The notes under the pieces: generated by a model
Databases searched by the model: none
Seen by the model: the letters and a program-made list of their open reading frames with translations, nothing else
What the model was told of the DNA's origin: nothing
In this document: positions 16,132 to 26,500 of the stretch, piece after piece
Layout of the letters: every line of letters begins with the position of its first letter
Position numbering within the stretch: the stretch's first letter is position 1
DNA from: Niallia taxi
GTDB lineage: Bacteria > Bacillota > Bacilli > Bacillales > Cytobacillaceae
DNA length: 64,000 bases
Assembly (NCBI RefSeq): GCF_004005475.1
Contig: NZ_RZTZ01000003.1
Location: 310,001 to 374,000, forward strand
Direction of reading: 5' to 3'
Translations under genes and position numbers: made by a program

Positions 16132-17193
16132 TTAACGCTCTTTATCTGCTGCGTATCGAATATCGTTAATGAATTTCAGGATAGGTTTATAGTTCTTTCC
16201 GACAAGTCCTATCTTTTCAACAAACAACTCAATAATTAGCAGTACTGTAGCGATTAGCAGAATTGCTCCCCACACCTTCGCTTGCGAGAAAATAACTGCC
16301 ACCAAACCAAAGAATGTTGCCATTGCATAAATAATGATGACTGTTTGTCTATGTGTAAAGCCAATATTGAGCAGACAATGATGCAAATGTGATTTATCTG
16401 GTGCAGATAGTGGCTGCTTATTAATAAGTCTGCGTATTATCGCGAAAAACGTGTCAGAAATCGGTACACCCAGGATAATCACTGGAATAACGAATGAGAT
16501 TAATGTTACGTTTTTGAAGCCCAGCAAGGACATTACAGCAATAATATAGCCTAGGAATAATGCTCCAGTATCGCCCATAAAAATCTTCGCCGGATAAAAG
16601 TTAAAGAATAAAAATCCTAATGTACTCGCAAGAGCAATCGAGGATATGGCAATAACATAACCGTTCCCCATAATCATCGCCATGCCTGTAATCGTGAACA
16701 AGGCGATGGAGGATACTCCTGCAGCTAGTCCATCAAGACCATCAATCAAATTAATCGCATTTGTAATCCCAACGATCCAAAGAATGGTAATCGGAATATC
16801 CAGGAACCCAAACTCGATTTGACCGCCGAACGGCAGGTTAATGAATTCGACCTGTACTCCACCCCAGATAACGACAACAGCAGCTGCCAATGTTTGTGTC
16901 AGGAATTTGATTTTTGCAGACAAATTATAAATATCATCTAATATGCCTGTAATAATGATGATGGTGCTCCCGATTAAAATCGGAAAATGATAATCCTTGT
17001 TTGGATTAATAATTAAAGCTCCGATAATGAAGCTGATATATATGGCTAAACCGCCCATTCGGGGCATTATTTTCAGATGCACTTTACGTTGTTCTGGTTT
17101 ATCCACCGCTCCTAATTTAAATGCCAGTTTTTTCACTAAAGGAGTAAGTATGATGGATCCAAAAAAACATGTAATAAGCATTATATAAATCAT
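16132..17193 (-). CDS. tagO: TagO, undecaprenyl-phosphate GlcNAc-1-phosphate transferase
   Basis: This 353-residue polytopic membrane enzyme (about 10 TM segments) starts WTA synthesis by moving GlcNAc-1-P to undecaprenyl phosphate. WecA/MraY-family motifs are visible: DDIYNL, NLIDGLDGLAAG, FMGDTGALFLGY and the HLHHCLL histidine motif. The start MIYIMLITCFFGSII follows GGGGAGGATCTT. The position near yvyE/tagV matches B. subtilis. Confidence 0.95.
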   Translation of the reverse strand: MIYIMLITCFFGSIILTPLVKKLAFKLGAVDKPEQRKVHLKIMPRMGGLAIYISFIIGALIINPNKDYHFPILIGSTIIIITGILDDIYNLSAKIKFLTQTLAAAVVVIWGGVQVEFINLPFGGQIEFGFLDIPITILWIVGITNAINLIDGLDGLAAGVSSIALFTITGMAMIMGNGYVIAISSIALASTLGFLFFNFYPAKIFMGDTGALFLGYIIAVMSLLGFKNVTLISFVIPVIILGVPISDTFFAIIRRLINKQPLSAPDKSHLHHCLLNIGFTHRQTVIIIYAMATFFGLVAVIFSQAKVWGAILLIATVLLIIELFVEKIGLVGKNYKPILKFINDIRYAADKER

Positions 17194-17482
17194 AAGATCC
17201 TCCCCAATGCCCCTTTTGTTTTTTAGGCATTTGCGCTTTCTTCTTAAGCTTATATTTTTTCAAGACTGATTATAGCATATTTCATCTTAATAAATCCTTT
17301 AATTTCTTCATGATAGTTTACATATAAATTACAAATAATTAAAACCTTTTATAAATATATAATATTAGACGTAGCATCACAAGCAAAAGTTGCACTCTTT
17401 ACTTATAATATGGACATAAATTCTCCATCTTACTGATAAATTTCCGCTTTTTCTCTGTTGCCAGCCGCTCCATGACGAAAAA
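17194..17482. other. Intergenic region between tagH and tagO
   Basis: This AT-rich stretch upstream of tagO presumably holds the tagO promoter. No well-spaced consensus promoter, ORF or structured RNA was recognised. Confidence 0.4.
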
Positions 17483-17528
17483 GGCAAAAAAAACAGCATT
17501 CAATCAAGGTTTCCCTTTTTGAATGCTG
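17483..17528 (-). terminator. Intrinsic terminator after tagH
   Basis: Perfect 10-bp arms cagcattcaa and ttgaatgctg flank a 15-base loop, with an eight-base T-run in the minus direction. Confidence 0.88.
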
Positions 17529-17536
17529 CCATTTAA

Positions 17537-18346
17537 TTAACTATGTGCTTTTTCCTTCTCTTCACTTCGGTCTTTAAAGGCATTTTCCCGATACTGCTTT
17601 TTCTCTTTATTAGACATCTTTTTGTAATCGTCCATAAATTTTTCGTAAGCGGGAATAACATCCTTTATGCTGCCTTCCATTTTCACCTGGCCAAATTCAA
17701 GCCAAATCGCTTTTTCACAGAATTTCTTCATTTGGCCGATGGAATGGCTGACAAAGAACATTGTTTTGCCTCGTTCCTTAAATTCCTGCATCTTCTCCAA
17801 GCACTTCTCACCGAACGCCTTATCCCCAACAGACAATGCTTCATCAATGATAAGTACATCTGGGTCTGTATGAACAGAAATCGCAAATCCAAGACGGGAG
17901 CGCATCCCACTGCTGTAGGATTTAACAGGCTGATCAATGAACTTGCCTAATTCAGCAAACTCAATGATATCTGGCTCAAGTGCTTTAATCTTTTCTTTGC
18001 TGAAGCCGAGCATCAAGCATTTAAGCTCAATGTTTTCCCGGCCTGTCAGCTGGTTATTAAGCCCTGCTGCAACAGCAATCAAGGAAGCCTGTCCATCTAT
18101 CTCAACAGTGCCGCTCGTTTCTGGAACGATGCCTGCAATAATGTTGGAAAGCGTTGATTTACCTGAACCATTTATGCCGACAAAGCCGATCGTATCGCCT
18201 TTTTCCGCCGTAAAGCTGACATCTCTAAGGGCATAAAACGGCTCACCATAGCTCTTCGGCAAAAAAATATCCATCATTTTTTCCTTGTTGCTGCTGTATA
18301 GTTTATATCTTTTCGTCAAGTTTTTCACTACGACAGATTTAGTCAT
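17537..18346 (-). CDS. tagH: TagH, teichoic acid ABC exporter ATPase (short form)
   Basis: This 269-residue ATPase powers WTA export through TagG. Walker A is GINGSGKST, the signature is YSSGMRSRLGFAIS, and Walker B is VLIIDEALSVGD; the H-loop is FVSHS. B. subtilis TagH (527) has a large extracellular C-terminal extension, which is absent here, so this resembles the short staphylococcal TarH form. The ATG at 18346 (MTKSVVVKNLTKRYKLY) follows GGAAGTGATTGT. An upstream TTG inside tagG was rejected. It is 13 bases from tagG. Confidence 0.94.
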   Translation of the reverse strand: MTKSVVVKNLTKRYKLYSSNKEKMMDIFLPKSYGEPFYALRDVSFTAEKGDTIGFVGINGSGKSTLSNIIAGIVPETSGTVEIDGQASLIAVAAGLNNQLTGRENIELKCLMLGFSKEKIKALEPDIIEFAELGKFIDQPVKSYSSGMRSRLGFAISVHTDPDVLIIDEALSVGDKAFGEKCLEKMQEFKERGKTMFFVSHSIGQMKKFCEKAIWLEFGQVKMEGSIKDVIPAYEKFMDDYKKMSNKEKKQYRENAFKDRSEEKEKAHS

Positions 18347-18359
18347 ACAATCACTTCCA

Positions 18360-19181
18360 TTATAAGAAATCAATAAAATGCCTTCTGAACCTTACATGTA
18401 AATACGAACCAAGGAATAGGAAGACAAGCATAATTGCCCAGAAATAAAGGGTCAGCCAGCCATGCTCGATGAAGAACCACCCTTCACCTAAAAGGGAATA
18501 GCGGACACCTTCAATTAAATAATAAAACGGGTTCAATTGCATTATTAATTGTAATTTTTCACCAAAACGATCCTGTATCGGCCAAAGTATTGGTGTAGTA
18601 TAAAGCAGTACTCTCATCAATGATTGAACAAGCATTTGAAAGTCCCTCACAATTGTTGAAATGGTTGATGTGATTAAGGACAATGAAAATAAAAATAGAA
18701 TTGTTACAACCAAAAAGTATGGAAGCTGCAAATAGTATATGTTAATAGGTAATCCCATAAACTGAAAAATAATGATTGTCACAAGCATTAACAGCAATTG
18801 CGGCATCAGCTTGGACAAAATTACATAAGAGGGTATTGCACTCAACGGGAAGTTCATGCGAGATACCATCTTCAGCCTTGTATAAATCGACTTCGAACCA
18901 TGTGTTATCGACGGATAAATGAAGAACCAAATGGTGATTCCAGCAAGCATCCAAGGGAAGAATTCATATGTTCCTCCGCCCTCATAATGAATAGAATGCC
19001 TTTCTTGAACAAAACCAAACACAAACCAATAAATCGCAATTTGGATAGCAGGGTTCAACAGCTCCCATAAGCTTCCCAAATAGTTATTGTTATTGGCGCT
19101 TTTCAGTTCATATGCAGCCAGTCTATTGATCAAATGAAAATTATCATATTGTTCTTTTAACACTTTAAACATTGAAACCAT
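18360..19181 (-). CDS. tagG: TagG, teichoic acid ABC exporter permease
   Basis: This 273-residue ABC-2-type permease (B. subtilis 275) has six membrane segments. It forms the WTA flippase with TagH. Family motifs are LGSLWELLNPAIQI near residue 36 and YYLIEGVRYSLLGEGWF. The ATG at 19181 is used; a second ATG three codons later is also possible. It is co-transcribed with tagH and probably with the TagF-like gene upstream. Confidence 0.94.
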   Translation of the reverse strand: MVSMFKVLKEQYDNFHLINRLAAYELKSANNNNYLGSLWELLNPAIQIAIYWFVFGFVQERHSIHYEGGGTYEFFPWMLAGITIWFFIYPSITHGSKSIYTRLKMVSRMNFPLSAIPSYVILSKLMPQLLLMLVTIIIFQFMGLPINIYYLQLPYFLVVTILFLFSLSLITSTISTIVRDFQMLVQSLMRVLLYTTPILWPIQDRFGEKLQLIMQLNPFYYLIEGVRYSLLGEGWFFIEHGWLTLYFWAIMLVFLFLGSYLHVRFRRHFIDFL

Positions 19182-19256
19182 GTAAACCTAACCCTTCTCT
19201 CATAAGCCAAATAGGACTAAATGGGCTTTTTAATGTAAGCTTTAAGCAAAATTGCT

Positions 19257-21389
19257 CTACTTAAGGAATACTTCCTCAACCACTCTCTTAGATGCTTCCC
19301 CATCTTCCAAATAACAAAACGTATTATAGAACTCCTCGAATTGTTCGTTAAGAGGCTCTTTTTCCGCTTGACGGATATATGCAATAACCTCATCCGTCGT
19401 TTTTGCCAATGGACCTGGTGCCTTCTGCTCAAAGTCAAAGTAAAAGCCGCGCAGCTTGTCGCGATATGTGTCTATATCATATACGTAGAAGATCATCGGT
19501 CTTCTTAAGTTACCGTAATCGAAGAATACGGAAGAATAATCGGTAATCAACAAATCTGATATTAAGTATAGCTCTCTGATATCCTCATAGTTTGAAAAGT
19601 CGTATGCAAAACCAACATACGGAGTCAGATCTAAATTCTCTGCCACTAAATAGTGCATTCTCAAAATAACGATATAGTCATCGCCTAGCTCTTCTTTTAG
19701 CTGGTCGAGTTTTAACTCTAAATCAAACTTGTATTTTCCTTTACCATAGAACTGGTCATCTCTCCATGTTGGTGCATATAGGATGATTTTTTTATCAAGG
19801 GGTAAAGCAAACTTTTCTTTAATCGCTGTAATGTTATCAACATGGTTATCATTAATCAATGCATCATTACGCGGATAGCCTGATTCAATCATCTTCCTGT
19901 CGAAATCAAATGCTCTTGCAAAGATTTCACTAGAGTATGCATTCGGAGAAACGAGATAATCCCAGTTGCTTGCTTCTTTAAGGAAGTTTCTTTTGTACTT
20001 TTTCGTGTTCGTGCCAGGCATATGCACTTCATCCATATCTGCTGCTAGACGTTTAAGTGGCGTGCCATGCCATGTTTGCAAATATGTCGTGTTCTTTGGC
20101 TTTGGAATCCACAACGGCAAACGGCTGTTGCTGACCCAATATTGTGCCCTAGCCATCCTGAATAGCCATTTAAGTGAGAATCTTGGTGTAATATTGATAC
20201 CTCTGTTCTCAAAGTTTTGGATAAATCTTTTATCAACACTCCAGTACAGCTTATACTCTGGGTGATTCTCTTTCAAATATTCATAAATTGCTCTTGGACT
20301 GTCACTATACTGTTTCCCTAAGAAGCTTTCAAATATAACTGTTTTCTTGCTTGCTGGAAGCATGCCGAGCATTTTAAATGCAAGCTTAAAGAGCTTTTTC
20401 GCTTTTCTGCTTCTTTTAATGCGCACAAGCTTGCCTTTAATTCTGCTTTTCAGCTCTTGTTTTGCATTGTAGTCAGCCACTTTAAGGGATAGATAATTAT
20501 TTTTTGCTGTTGATTTAAGCAGCACTCTTTTCTTTCCATATACAGTTGAAATAATACTTTTTTGTCTTTTATATTTTGGATTAAAGGAAATAAACTTTAA
20601 TCTCGGGCTTAATACTTTTACTATTTCGCCGTTTTCTTCATAAGAAAGCTCCAGATAAAGGCGATAAAAGATTGCTTCTGACTGGAAAAGATATTGGCTT
20701 AAATCAATCTTACCTTCGAAACCAATTGTTTCGTAATTATGGATGCTGCCACCGTACATTTCCTGCAAATCGCTTCTTTTGTTTTCCTCAAGGGAAATAT
20801 TAAATACTTCTTCATTAATATTATTTGTGATAATCAGCCTTTTTTCGACAGGAGCCTGCTGTGACTGCGGATTAAAGCCATATCCAGAAATATGTACAAG
20901 ACTTCCATTTGTTAAATGGGCTTCCTCGATGTTAGCAATGATTCTTTGTTGAACCGTTCTGAAGGAAACATTGCCCTTGTTCGTTGTATAAGCATAAAAC
21001 ATTGTGTCAGCTTCAGCAAACATATAATAATTAAGCTCCAATGCTGCCTTATTGCTTTTTATTCTAAATTTCTTCTCTGTCTCTATCTCTGTCTCTGTCT
21101 CTGTCTCTTCATCCTTCACAAGCAAATACAAGTCCCATGTAGATGTCTTGATGAATTCCTCTTTATTTTCAGTAAGGCTGATTGCCGATTCATAAATTCC
21201 AAAATCTTCATTTATGTCAATTTGCTTGATAGACCCCTCTATTACATTTTCAGAGCCTCTTTGTATTAGTACAAGGCTTGTCTGCTTTGCTTCAAGCAAT
21301 TCATGTTTAAAACAGAACTTCACGGATAATTGATCGTTATCAATAATTACCTTATGTGCCTGTTTATGAACATATCCAGATTCACTCAT
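19257..21389 (-). CDS. tagF: TagF-like CDP-glycerol:poly(glycerol phosphate) glycerophosphotransferase
   Basis: This 710-residue protein (B. subtilis TagF 746) polymerises the WTA backbone from CDP-glycerol at the membrane. The C-terminal Glyphos_transf domain (about 330-705) has TWHGTPLKRLAADMDE, YAPTWRDDQF and LLITDYSSVFFDYGN. The N-terminal ~300 residues look like beta-sandwich modules. Between them runs a Glu/Thr repeat (ETETETEIETEK) encoded by a hexanucleotide repeat. The ATG at 21389 follows GAGAGGAGTAGCATA. The tagD-tagB-tagA genes in this window supply its substrate and acceptor. A TarF/TarL-type role (primer extension or ribitol polymer) cannot be excluded, but no tarIJ genes are nearby. 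Confidence 0.88.
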   Translation of the reverse strand: MSESGYVHKQAHKVIIDNDQLSVKFCFKHELLEAKQTSLVLIQRGSENVIEGSIKQIDINEDFGIYESAISLTENKEEFIKTSTWDLYLLVKDEETETETEIETEKKFRIKSNKAALELNYYMFAEADTMFYAYTTNKGNVSFRTVQQRIIANIEEAHLTNGSLVHISGYGFNPQSQQAPVEKRLIITNNINEEVFNISLEENKRSDLQEMYGGSIHNYETIGFEGKIDLSQYLFQSEAIFYRLYLELSYEENGEIVKVLSPRLKFISFNPKYKRQKSIISTVYGKKRVLLKSTAKNNYLSLKVADYNAKQELKSRIKGKLVRIKRSRKAKKLFKLAFKMLGMLPASKKTVIFESFLGKQYSDSPRAIYEYLKENHPEYKLYWSVDKRFIQNFENRGINITPRFSLKWLFRMARAQYWVSNSRLPLWIPKPKNTTYLQTWHGTPLKRLAADMDEVHMPGTNTKKYKRNFLKEASNWDYLVSPNAYSSEIFARAFDFDRKMIESGYPRNDALINDNHVDNITAIKEKFALPLDKKIILYAPTWRDDQFYGKGKYKFDLELKLDQLKEELGDDYIVILRMHYLVAENLDLTPYVGFAYDFSNYEDIRELYLISDLLITDYSSVFFDYGNLRRPMIFYVYDIDTYRDKLRGFYFDFEQKAPGPLAKTTDEVIAYIRQAEKEPLNEQFEEFYNTFCYLEDGEASKRVVEEVFLK
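21071..21110 (-). repeat. Hexanucleotide repeat inside the tagF-like gene
   Basis: About five tandem GAGACA units (one GAGATA variant) on the coding strand encode Glu-Thr pairs. Because the unit is six bases, copy-number change would alter linker length without a frameshift. Confidence 0.85.
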
Positions 21390-21536
21390 TATGCTACTCC
21401 TCTCAAACATACAGTACCTAAATTCACGTACTTTACAATCTATCAAACATTATATAGGTAACGTGAATGGATTTCAAACTTATTTAGAAGTACGACGCTC
21501 AACTGTGTTAGACTATTTTCATTTTTGTCACAAAAA

Positions 21537-21579
21537 TGAAAAAAACCTATAGCTGCGGGCATAAGACCCGCACTATAGG
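21537..21579 (-). terminator. Intrinsic terminator after the family 2 glycosyltransferase
   Basis: Arms cctatagctgcggg and cccgcactatagg (13 bp with one bulge) flank a seven-base loop. A T-rich tail follows in the minus direction. Confidence 0.9.
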
Positions 21580-21596
21580 ATATAGAATTGCTTACA

Positions 21597-23141
21597 TTAC
21601 TTAATATTCAAGCCAAGATTTGAATTGATTGTTGTATAGAACTGATACAGCTTTTTATCCATCATTTTTTGCGTATAGTCCATACGAATTAAGCTAATCT
21701 TTTGATATTCATTGTAACGGATGAATATTGCATAGCTTCCCTTCCCAAACTCACGCATTGTTGTCAATGGAAGTGTCAAGCGGAAATGATGCTTATCGAT
21801 TCTTTCAAGCTCAAAGGAATACTGATTTACTGTATTGCCCCTGTCACGCAAGATAATATCATTAACATTATCAATAGAATCACCATACAAGTGGAAGTCC
21901 AAAACATAGTCGCTTTCACCGAAAGCTCCCTCTTCATAGAAGCCTGCCATAGAAACACGAATATGCTTCTTGTCTTCAAAAGGTGTAACCATATATGGCT
22001 CATTTTCCAGAATAACAATGTCTTTTACTTTTTCCTTTTTGTCCCATTTAAACAAGTCCGCAATTTTATCCTGTTCACCATTAAGGAACATATTATAAAC
22101 GACCTTATTGATTGGGTGGAAGAATTGATCCTCAATAGAGTAGCTGAGATCCTTCGTTGTTTCAATCACTTCATTAAATTTATCATAATACGCCTGCTTG
22201 TTTTTACTCTTGAAGAAATGCTGACGATTAAAGAATCTAGTGATGCAATCAAATTCATATAGACGATTCAAAATCATCTTTTCTGTTTTTTCATCGAGCT
22301 TTTTAGCCTTTACATAGTCAATTACTTTAATGTTTGTATCCATTTTCTGCATGATGCTTGTTTGTTTTGTTAAGGAAGCATCATTTTCATCAAGCCTGTT
22401 CAAATAGTAAATAACATTAGTCGTAGTTGAAATTGTTTTAGTTGCTACAAGCACATCGATAAAGAACTGCTTGTCCTCTGCATACTTCATTTCCGGATAA
22501 CGAATATTATTATCTCTCAACAGGCTTGTCTTCATCATTCTTGAGCGCGGTCCTAAATGCTGAAAAATATGAGGAATGGACGTTGCTTGAATACCTCTTC
22601 TTTCTTTGCAGGATTCATGCTCACCAACTATTTTAGTAGATTTATTCTCTACCTGGATTGTTTTGCCGACAACATAATCGTCGTTAGTTTCTTTCAGGAT
22701 ATTGTAAAGTACCTCAAGACCGTTATTCTCCAACCAGTCATCTGCATCAAGGAACGTAATATAAGGAGCTGTTGCCAGTTCTATCCCTAAGTTTCTAGGC
22801 TGTGCAGGTGTTCCCGTATTTTCCTTAAGAAAAACAACCATCATATTCTGGTATTTCTGAGCATATTCCAACAGCATCGGACGAGAATTATCATTTGAGC
22901 CGTCATCGACAAGTATATACTCCACATTATCAAAACCGATTGTTTGATTAATAACAGAATCAACTGTTTTGCTTAAGTATTTTTCAGCATTATAAACAGG
23001 TGTAACAACTGTCAACAGCTTTTCCTTCTTCTTTTTCAACGCACTGAATATGCTGCTTTTTTTATTGTAGACATAGTAGCCATCATTATTATAATCAATT
23101 TTATTTTGTGCTTCGAATTGTTTTTTATTATAGTTTGACAC
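21597..23141 (-). CDS. Family 2 glycosyltransferase, probably for teichoic acid
   Basis: This 514-residue cytoplasmic GT-A enzyme has a nucleotide-binding start (TVVTPVYNAEKYL), EYILVDDGSNDNS at about 95, and the metal-binding LDADDWLE at about 150. The remaining ~270 residues are a helical region plus a beta-rich tail, as in GgaA/TarS-type WTA glycosyltransferases. Attaching a sugar to WTA is inferred from the neighbours. The start is GTG at 23141 with AGAGGCGG upstream; no closer ATG fits. It is monocistronic, with a terminator after it and a long gap before it. Confidence 0.75.
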   Translation of the reverse strand: MSNYNKKQFEAQNKIDYNNDGYYVYNKKSSIFSALKKKKEKLLTVVTPVYNAEKYLSKTVDSVINQTIGFDNVEYILVDDGSNDNSRPMLLEYAQKYQNMMVVFLKENTGTPAQPRNLGIELATAPYITFLDADDWLENNGLEVLYNILKETNDDYVVGKTIQVENKSTKIVGEHESCKERRGIQATSIPHIFQHLGPRSRMMKTSLLRDNNIRYPEMKYAEDKQFFIDVLVATKTISTTTNVIYYLNRLDENDASLTKQTSIMQKMDTNIKVIDYVKAKKLDEKTEKMILNRLYEFDCITRFFNRQHFFKSKNKQAYYDKFNEVIETTKDLSYSIEDQFFHPINKVVYNMFLNGEQDKIADLFKWDKKEKVKDIVILENEPYMVTPFEDKKHIRVSMAGFYEEGAFGESDYVLDFHLYGDSIDNVNDIILRDRGNTVNQYSFELERIDKHHFRLTLPLTTMREFGKGSYAIFIRYNEYQKISLIRMDYTQKMMDKKLYQFYTTINSNLGLNIK

Positions 23142-23504
23142 TATAAAAACACCGCCTCTTCATTATCAAATACATTATGTATTAGAACGATTCACTTCTT
23201 TTACAAAAGTAACCATTTTATTATTATACACATTTTGCCGATTTTCTTAAACATTAACCTAACATTATGGAGCAAGCAAGCAAAAATAAGTAATTTTACT
23301 TTTGATCACACTAGGAATTTCGACCTAACCCTTACCTTTATTTATGTACTGTCAGAAAGTATAAAGCCTCCTTTAAAAGCCATTCTTTATACTTTTTGGA
23401 TCAATCCACTAAAAGCCTACACACATTAAACAGAGGTTCGAGCAAAGCAATATCCTTTTTTTCTATGAAGACCATTTTAAAACTTATATGCTTTGAAGAC
23501 AAGT
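23142..23504. other. Intergenic region before the family 2 glycosyltransferase
   Basis: This AT-rich stretch must carry the promoter for the minus-strand glycosyltransferase. No consensus promoter, operator palindrome or ORF could be supported. Confidence 0.4.
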
Positions 23505-23533
23505 AAAAGCCAGCACTCCAATTCGTGCTGGCT
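23505..23533 (-). terminator. Intrinsic terminator after the PA14 autolysin gene
   Basis: Perfect 9-bp arms agccagcac and gtgctggct flank an eight-base loop, followed by TTTT in the minus direction. Confidence 0.85.
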
Positions 23534-23539
23534 CCGTTA

Positions 23540-26500
23540 TCATTTATATATCGGAATTTCAAAGTACATTTCATAGGAATCAAGCAAATCATACAAGGAT
23601 TTCATGTGGTTCACTTGTTTACTTGCCCACCCTATATCTGTTGCGTATTGATGCACTCCTGGATTATTGGAATTCCATCTCATTTTATAAAGTGTGTCCT
23701 GTTGGTATGTGGCATTATTAATATAATTTTTGCCGATAAACTCTGCTCCGCCGATAATTGCTTTTTCCGGGGTTGTCCAGCCATGCTTGTATGCATATTC
23801 AGATCCGCTTTGTGTTGGCGAAGCATCATATGCTCCTATTCCGTACATATTATAGACCTTCATTGGTTCAACTGCCTTACCATCTACACTAGAAACGGTA
23901 ACTCCTGTTGCCAGTTCTGAAAAACCATTGCCTGTTTCCAGTAATGCGTGGGAAATCAAGTAAATTTCATTTATTCCATACTGTTTGCCTGCCTCTATAA
24001 ACGAGCTCGCCTTTTCTGCGAAGATCCCTTTTCCGGCAAGAATCTTTGCGTTTACCTCTGCCTCGTTTAAGTTTGCACTTGCTGAAAGCTTCAAGAACTG
24101 CAGCTTCTGCTTTTCATCACTAATGAAATTATCTGGATTCAAATAATATTGGATGTCTGCAGGACCAGCGTTAACCCAATAATTGTAAGACAGTCTGTAT
24201 TGGGCAGGCATGTCAGTCGTTGCTGCAGCAATTTCATCATAATATTTGTAGAAGTCTACTTCATACCAGTAATACCCGTTACTGTCCTTAGCTGTTTTTG
24301 ACAAGATGGTTACTTTATCTCCTGTTGAGAACTTGCCAATCACCCAATCATTTAGGCTAACTCCACCTCTCACATTCCAGCTGCCACTATTAATTAACCC
24401 GTAATCACTGTAGCTGCTTATATAAGAGAAGACATCCTCTCTGACATATGCCTTATACTTCTTATCCGTTTGGGCAGATTTACTAGCTTGAATAGCAGCT
24501 GCATCAGCCAACGAATAGTTTAAATAATCATATGCTGTATAGACAGCTTTTGTTTTCTTCATTTCAAAGCTAACAAAAGATTCACCAGTATTATCATAAT
24601 ATTTAAGGACAAATTCATGTGTCCCCTTCGCAAGCTTATAGCCAGTAACTTCGCGCTTGCCGCTTGAGGTGCTCTCCCATGAATTAATCACTCTTTCACC
24701 ATCGATTTCCAGAATGACTCCATCATCTGCTTGGACCGTAAAGTTGTACAATCCATCCTCTGTTATTTCTACTGTTTTTCTGTAAATGGCAGAGAACTTA
24801 TCTGTACCAAGTGTGCTTGCTGGCGATCCTGTTCCCCAATCGAAATGAACTGCTGTTATTTTGTTAATCGAATTCTGTCCGCCAATGACAACTGGTTTTA
24901 CATTGTCAGACAAAGTATAAGCAGGAGTCTCATCAGCACCGATAATCTTCGGATAATATTCTGCATACCAGCCAGTGCTGTTGACTAGATTTTCAGCAGT
25001 ATATGGGACAAAGGAAAGCTCGAATTTCGCTGTTCCCTTATTATCGTAATAACGCACTTCTATCCAATGAATATTACCGTCCTTCGTATCAGCAATCTTT
25101 ATCTTTGTAGCCTTCTCTCTGTATGAGCCGTTATTCCATTGATCAATGACTGGTTGTCCATCAATCAATACTTGAACACCGTCATCAGAAAGACCACGAA
25201 TAACATACTCCCCAGCTTCGATTCTTTTCGCTGTCACATATTTCGCCGAGAATCCGTCTGCATTAACAGAAGCAGCCGGTGCTGCTGTTCCAAAATTCTG
25301 AGTCAATGTCATGCTGTTACTGTTATTAACAGTCTTAGATGCCACCGGTGCTCCTGTCAATGTCGTATTGTTATAATAATAGGCAATCCAGTTTCCTAAT
25401 GGCTGTACATCTGCATAAGCATAGGCACTGCCAGTATTATCATAATAATCAGCTTGGATAACATGTTCACCAGAGCTTAAGCTTGTAATTAACCCGTTGT
25501 TATATACACCGCCTGAGTTACTCCAGCGATTGATAACAGATTTGTTGTCTACCTTCACCCGCATGCCATCGTCTGCAAATGTTGAAACAAAGTAATCTTG
25601 ACCTCCAGTTATTTTTTTCATGAAGGATGCCGAAAAGCCATCTGCAGGAATACCCGCAAGAGGTGCATTTTTATTCCATTTATACTGAATAGAACTGATT
25701 TTTGTCTTAGCGTTTTTCCCGCCAATTACTGTTCCAGTTCCTGTAAGCGTTTTGTTTGGATAAAACACATTAAGCCAATCACTTGTCGTCACTGATTGCT
25801 GTAATGGTTTAATGTCGAAGTTAAGCTTTGACTTCCCGCTTTTCTCTAGATATTGAACTTTAATCCAGTGAACATCCTTTTTAGAGGCATCTGTTGTCGC
25901 TATATCATTTATATTGATTTTCACTGTGTTTTCAGCAGAATTGGAGCTAGTCCATTTGTCCAGCACTAGCTTATCATCAACATAAACTCTTATACCATCA
26001 TCTGCACTATAACGAAGTATATAATCACCTGCAGTCAGCTTCATTGCAGTAATAAACTGGGCCGTAAAATTATTAACTGGAACACCCGCTGCAGGAGCGC
26101 CAGTACCAGCATCAAAGCTGAATGCCCCATTTTCGTCGCCCTTGATGATTTTTTTGTTCGCAGGGACTCCTTTTAAACTAGTATTTGCATAATAATAACC
26201 TAGCCACTGTCCATACGGAAGCACATCTGCACTAACAAAAGCACTGCTAGTCTTTTCTAAATAGTTGATTTTCAGTATACCTGCAGACTGCAGATTTGTA
26301 ATAACTGCCTTATTCTCTTTACCTGAGGAGGAGGACCAGCGATTAAATAATGGTTGTCCATTAATAGATGCACTTATCCCATCATCAGCAATTGTATGAA
26401 CAAAATAATTACCTTTATTTAATAGTTTATAATAGGAAGCAGAAAAATTATCCTTTGCTGTCTTTGTGTTCGGTGCAGCAGTTTTCCAGTTATAAAACAC

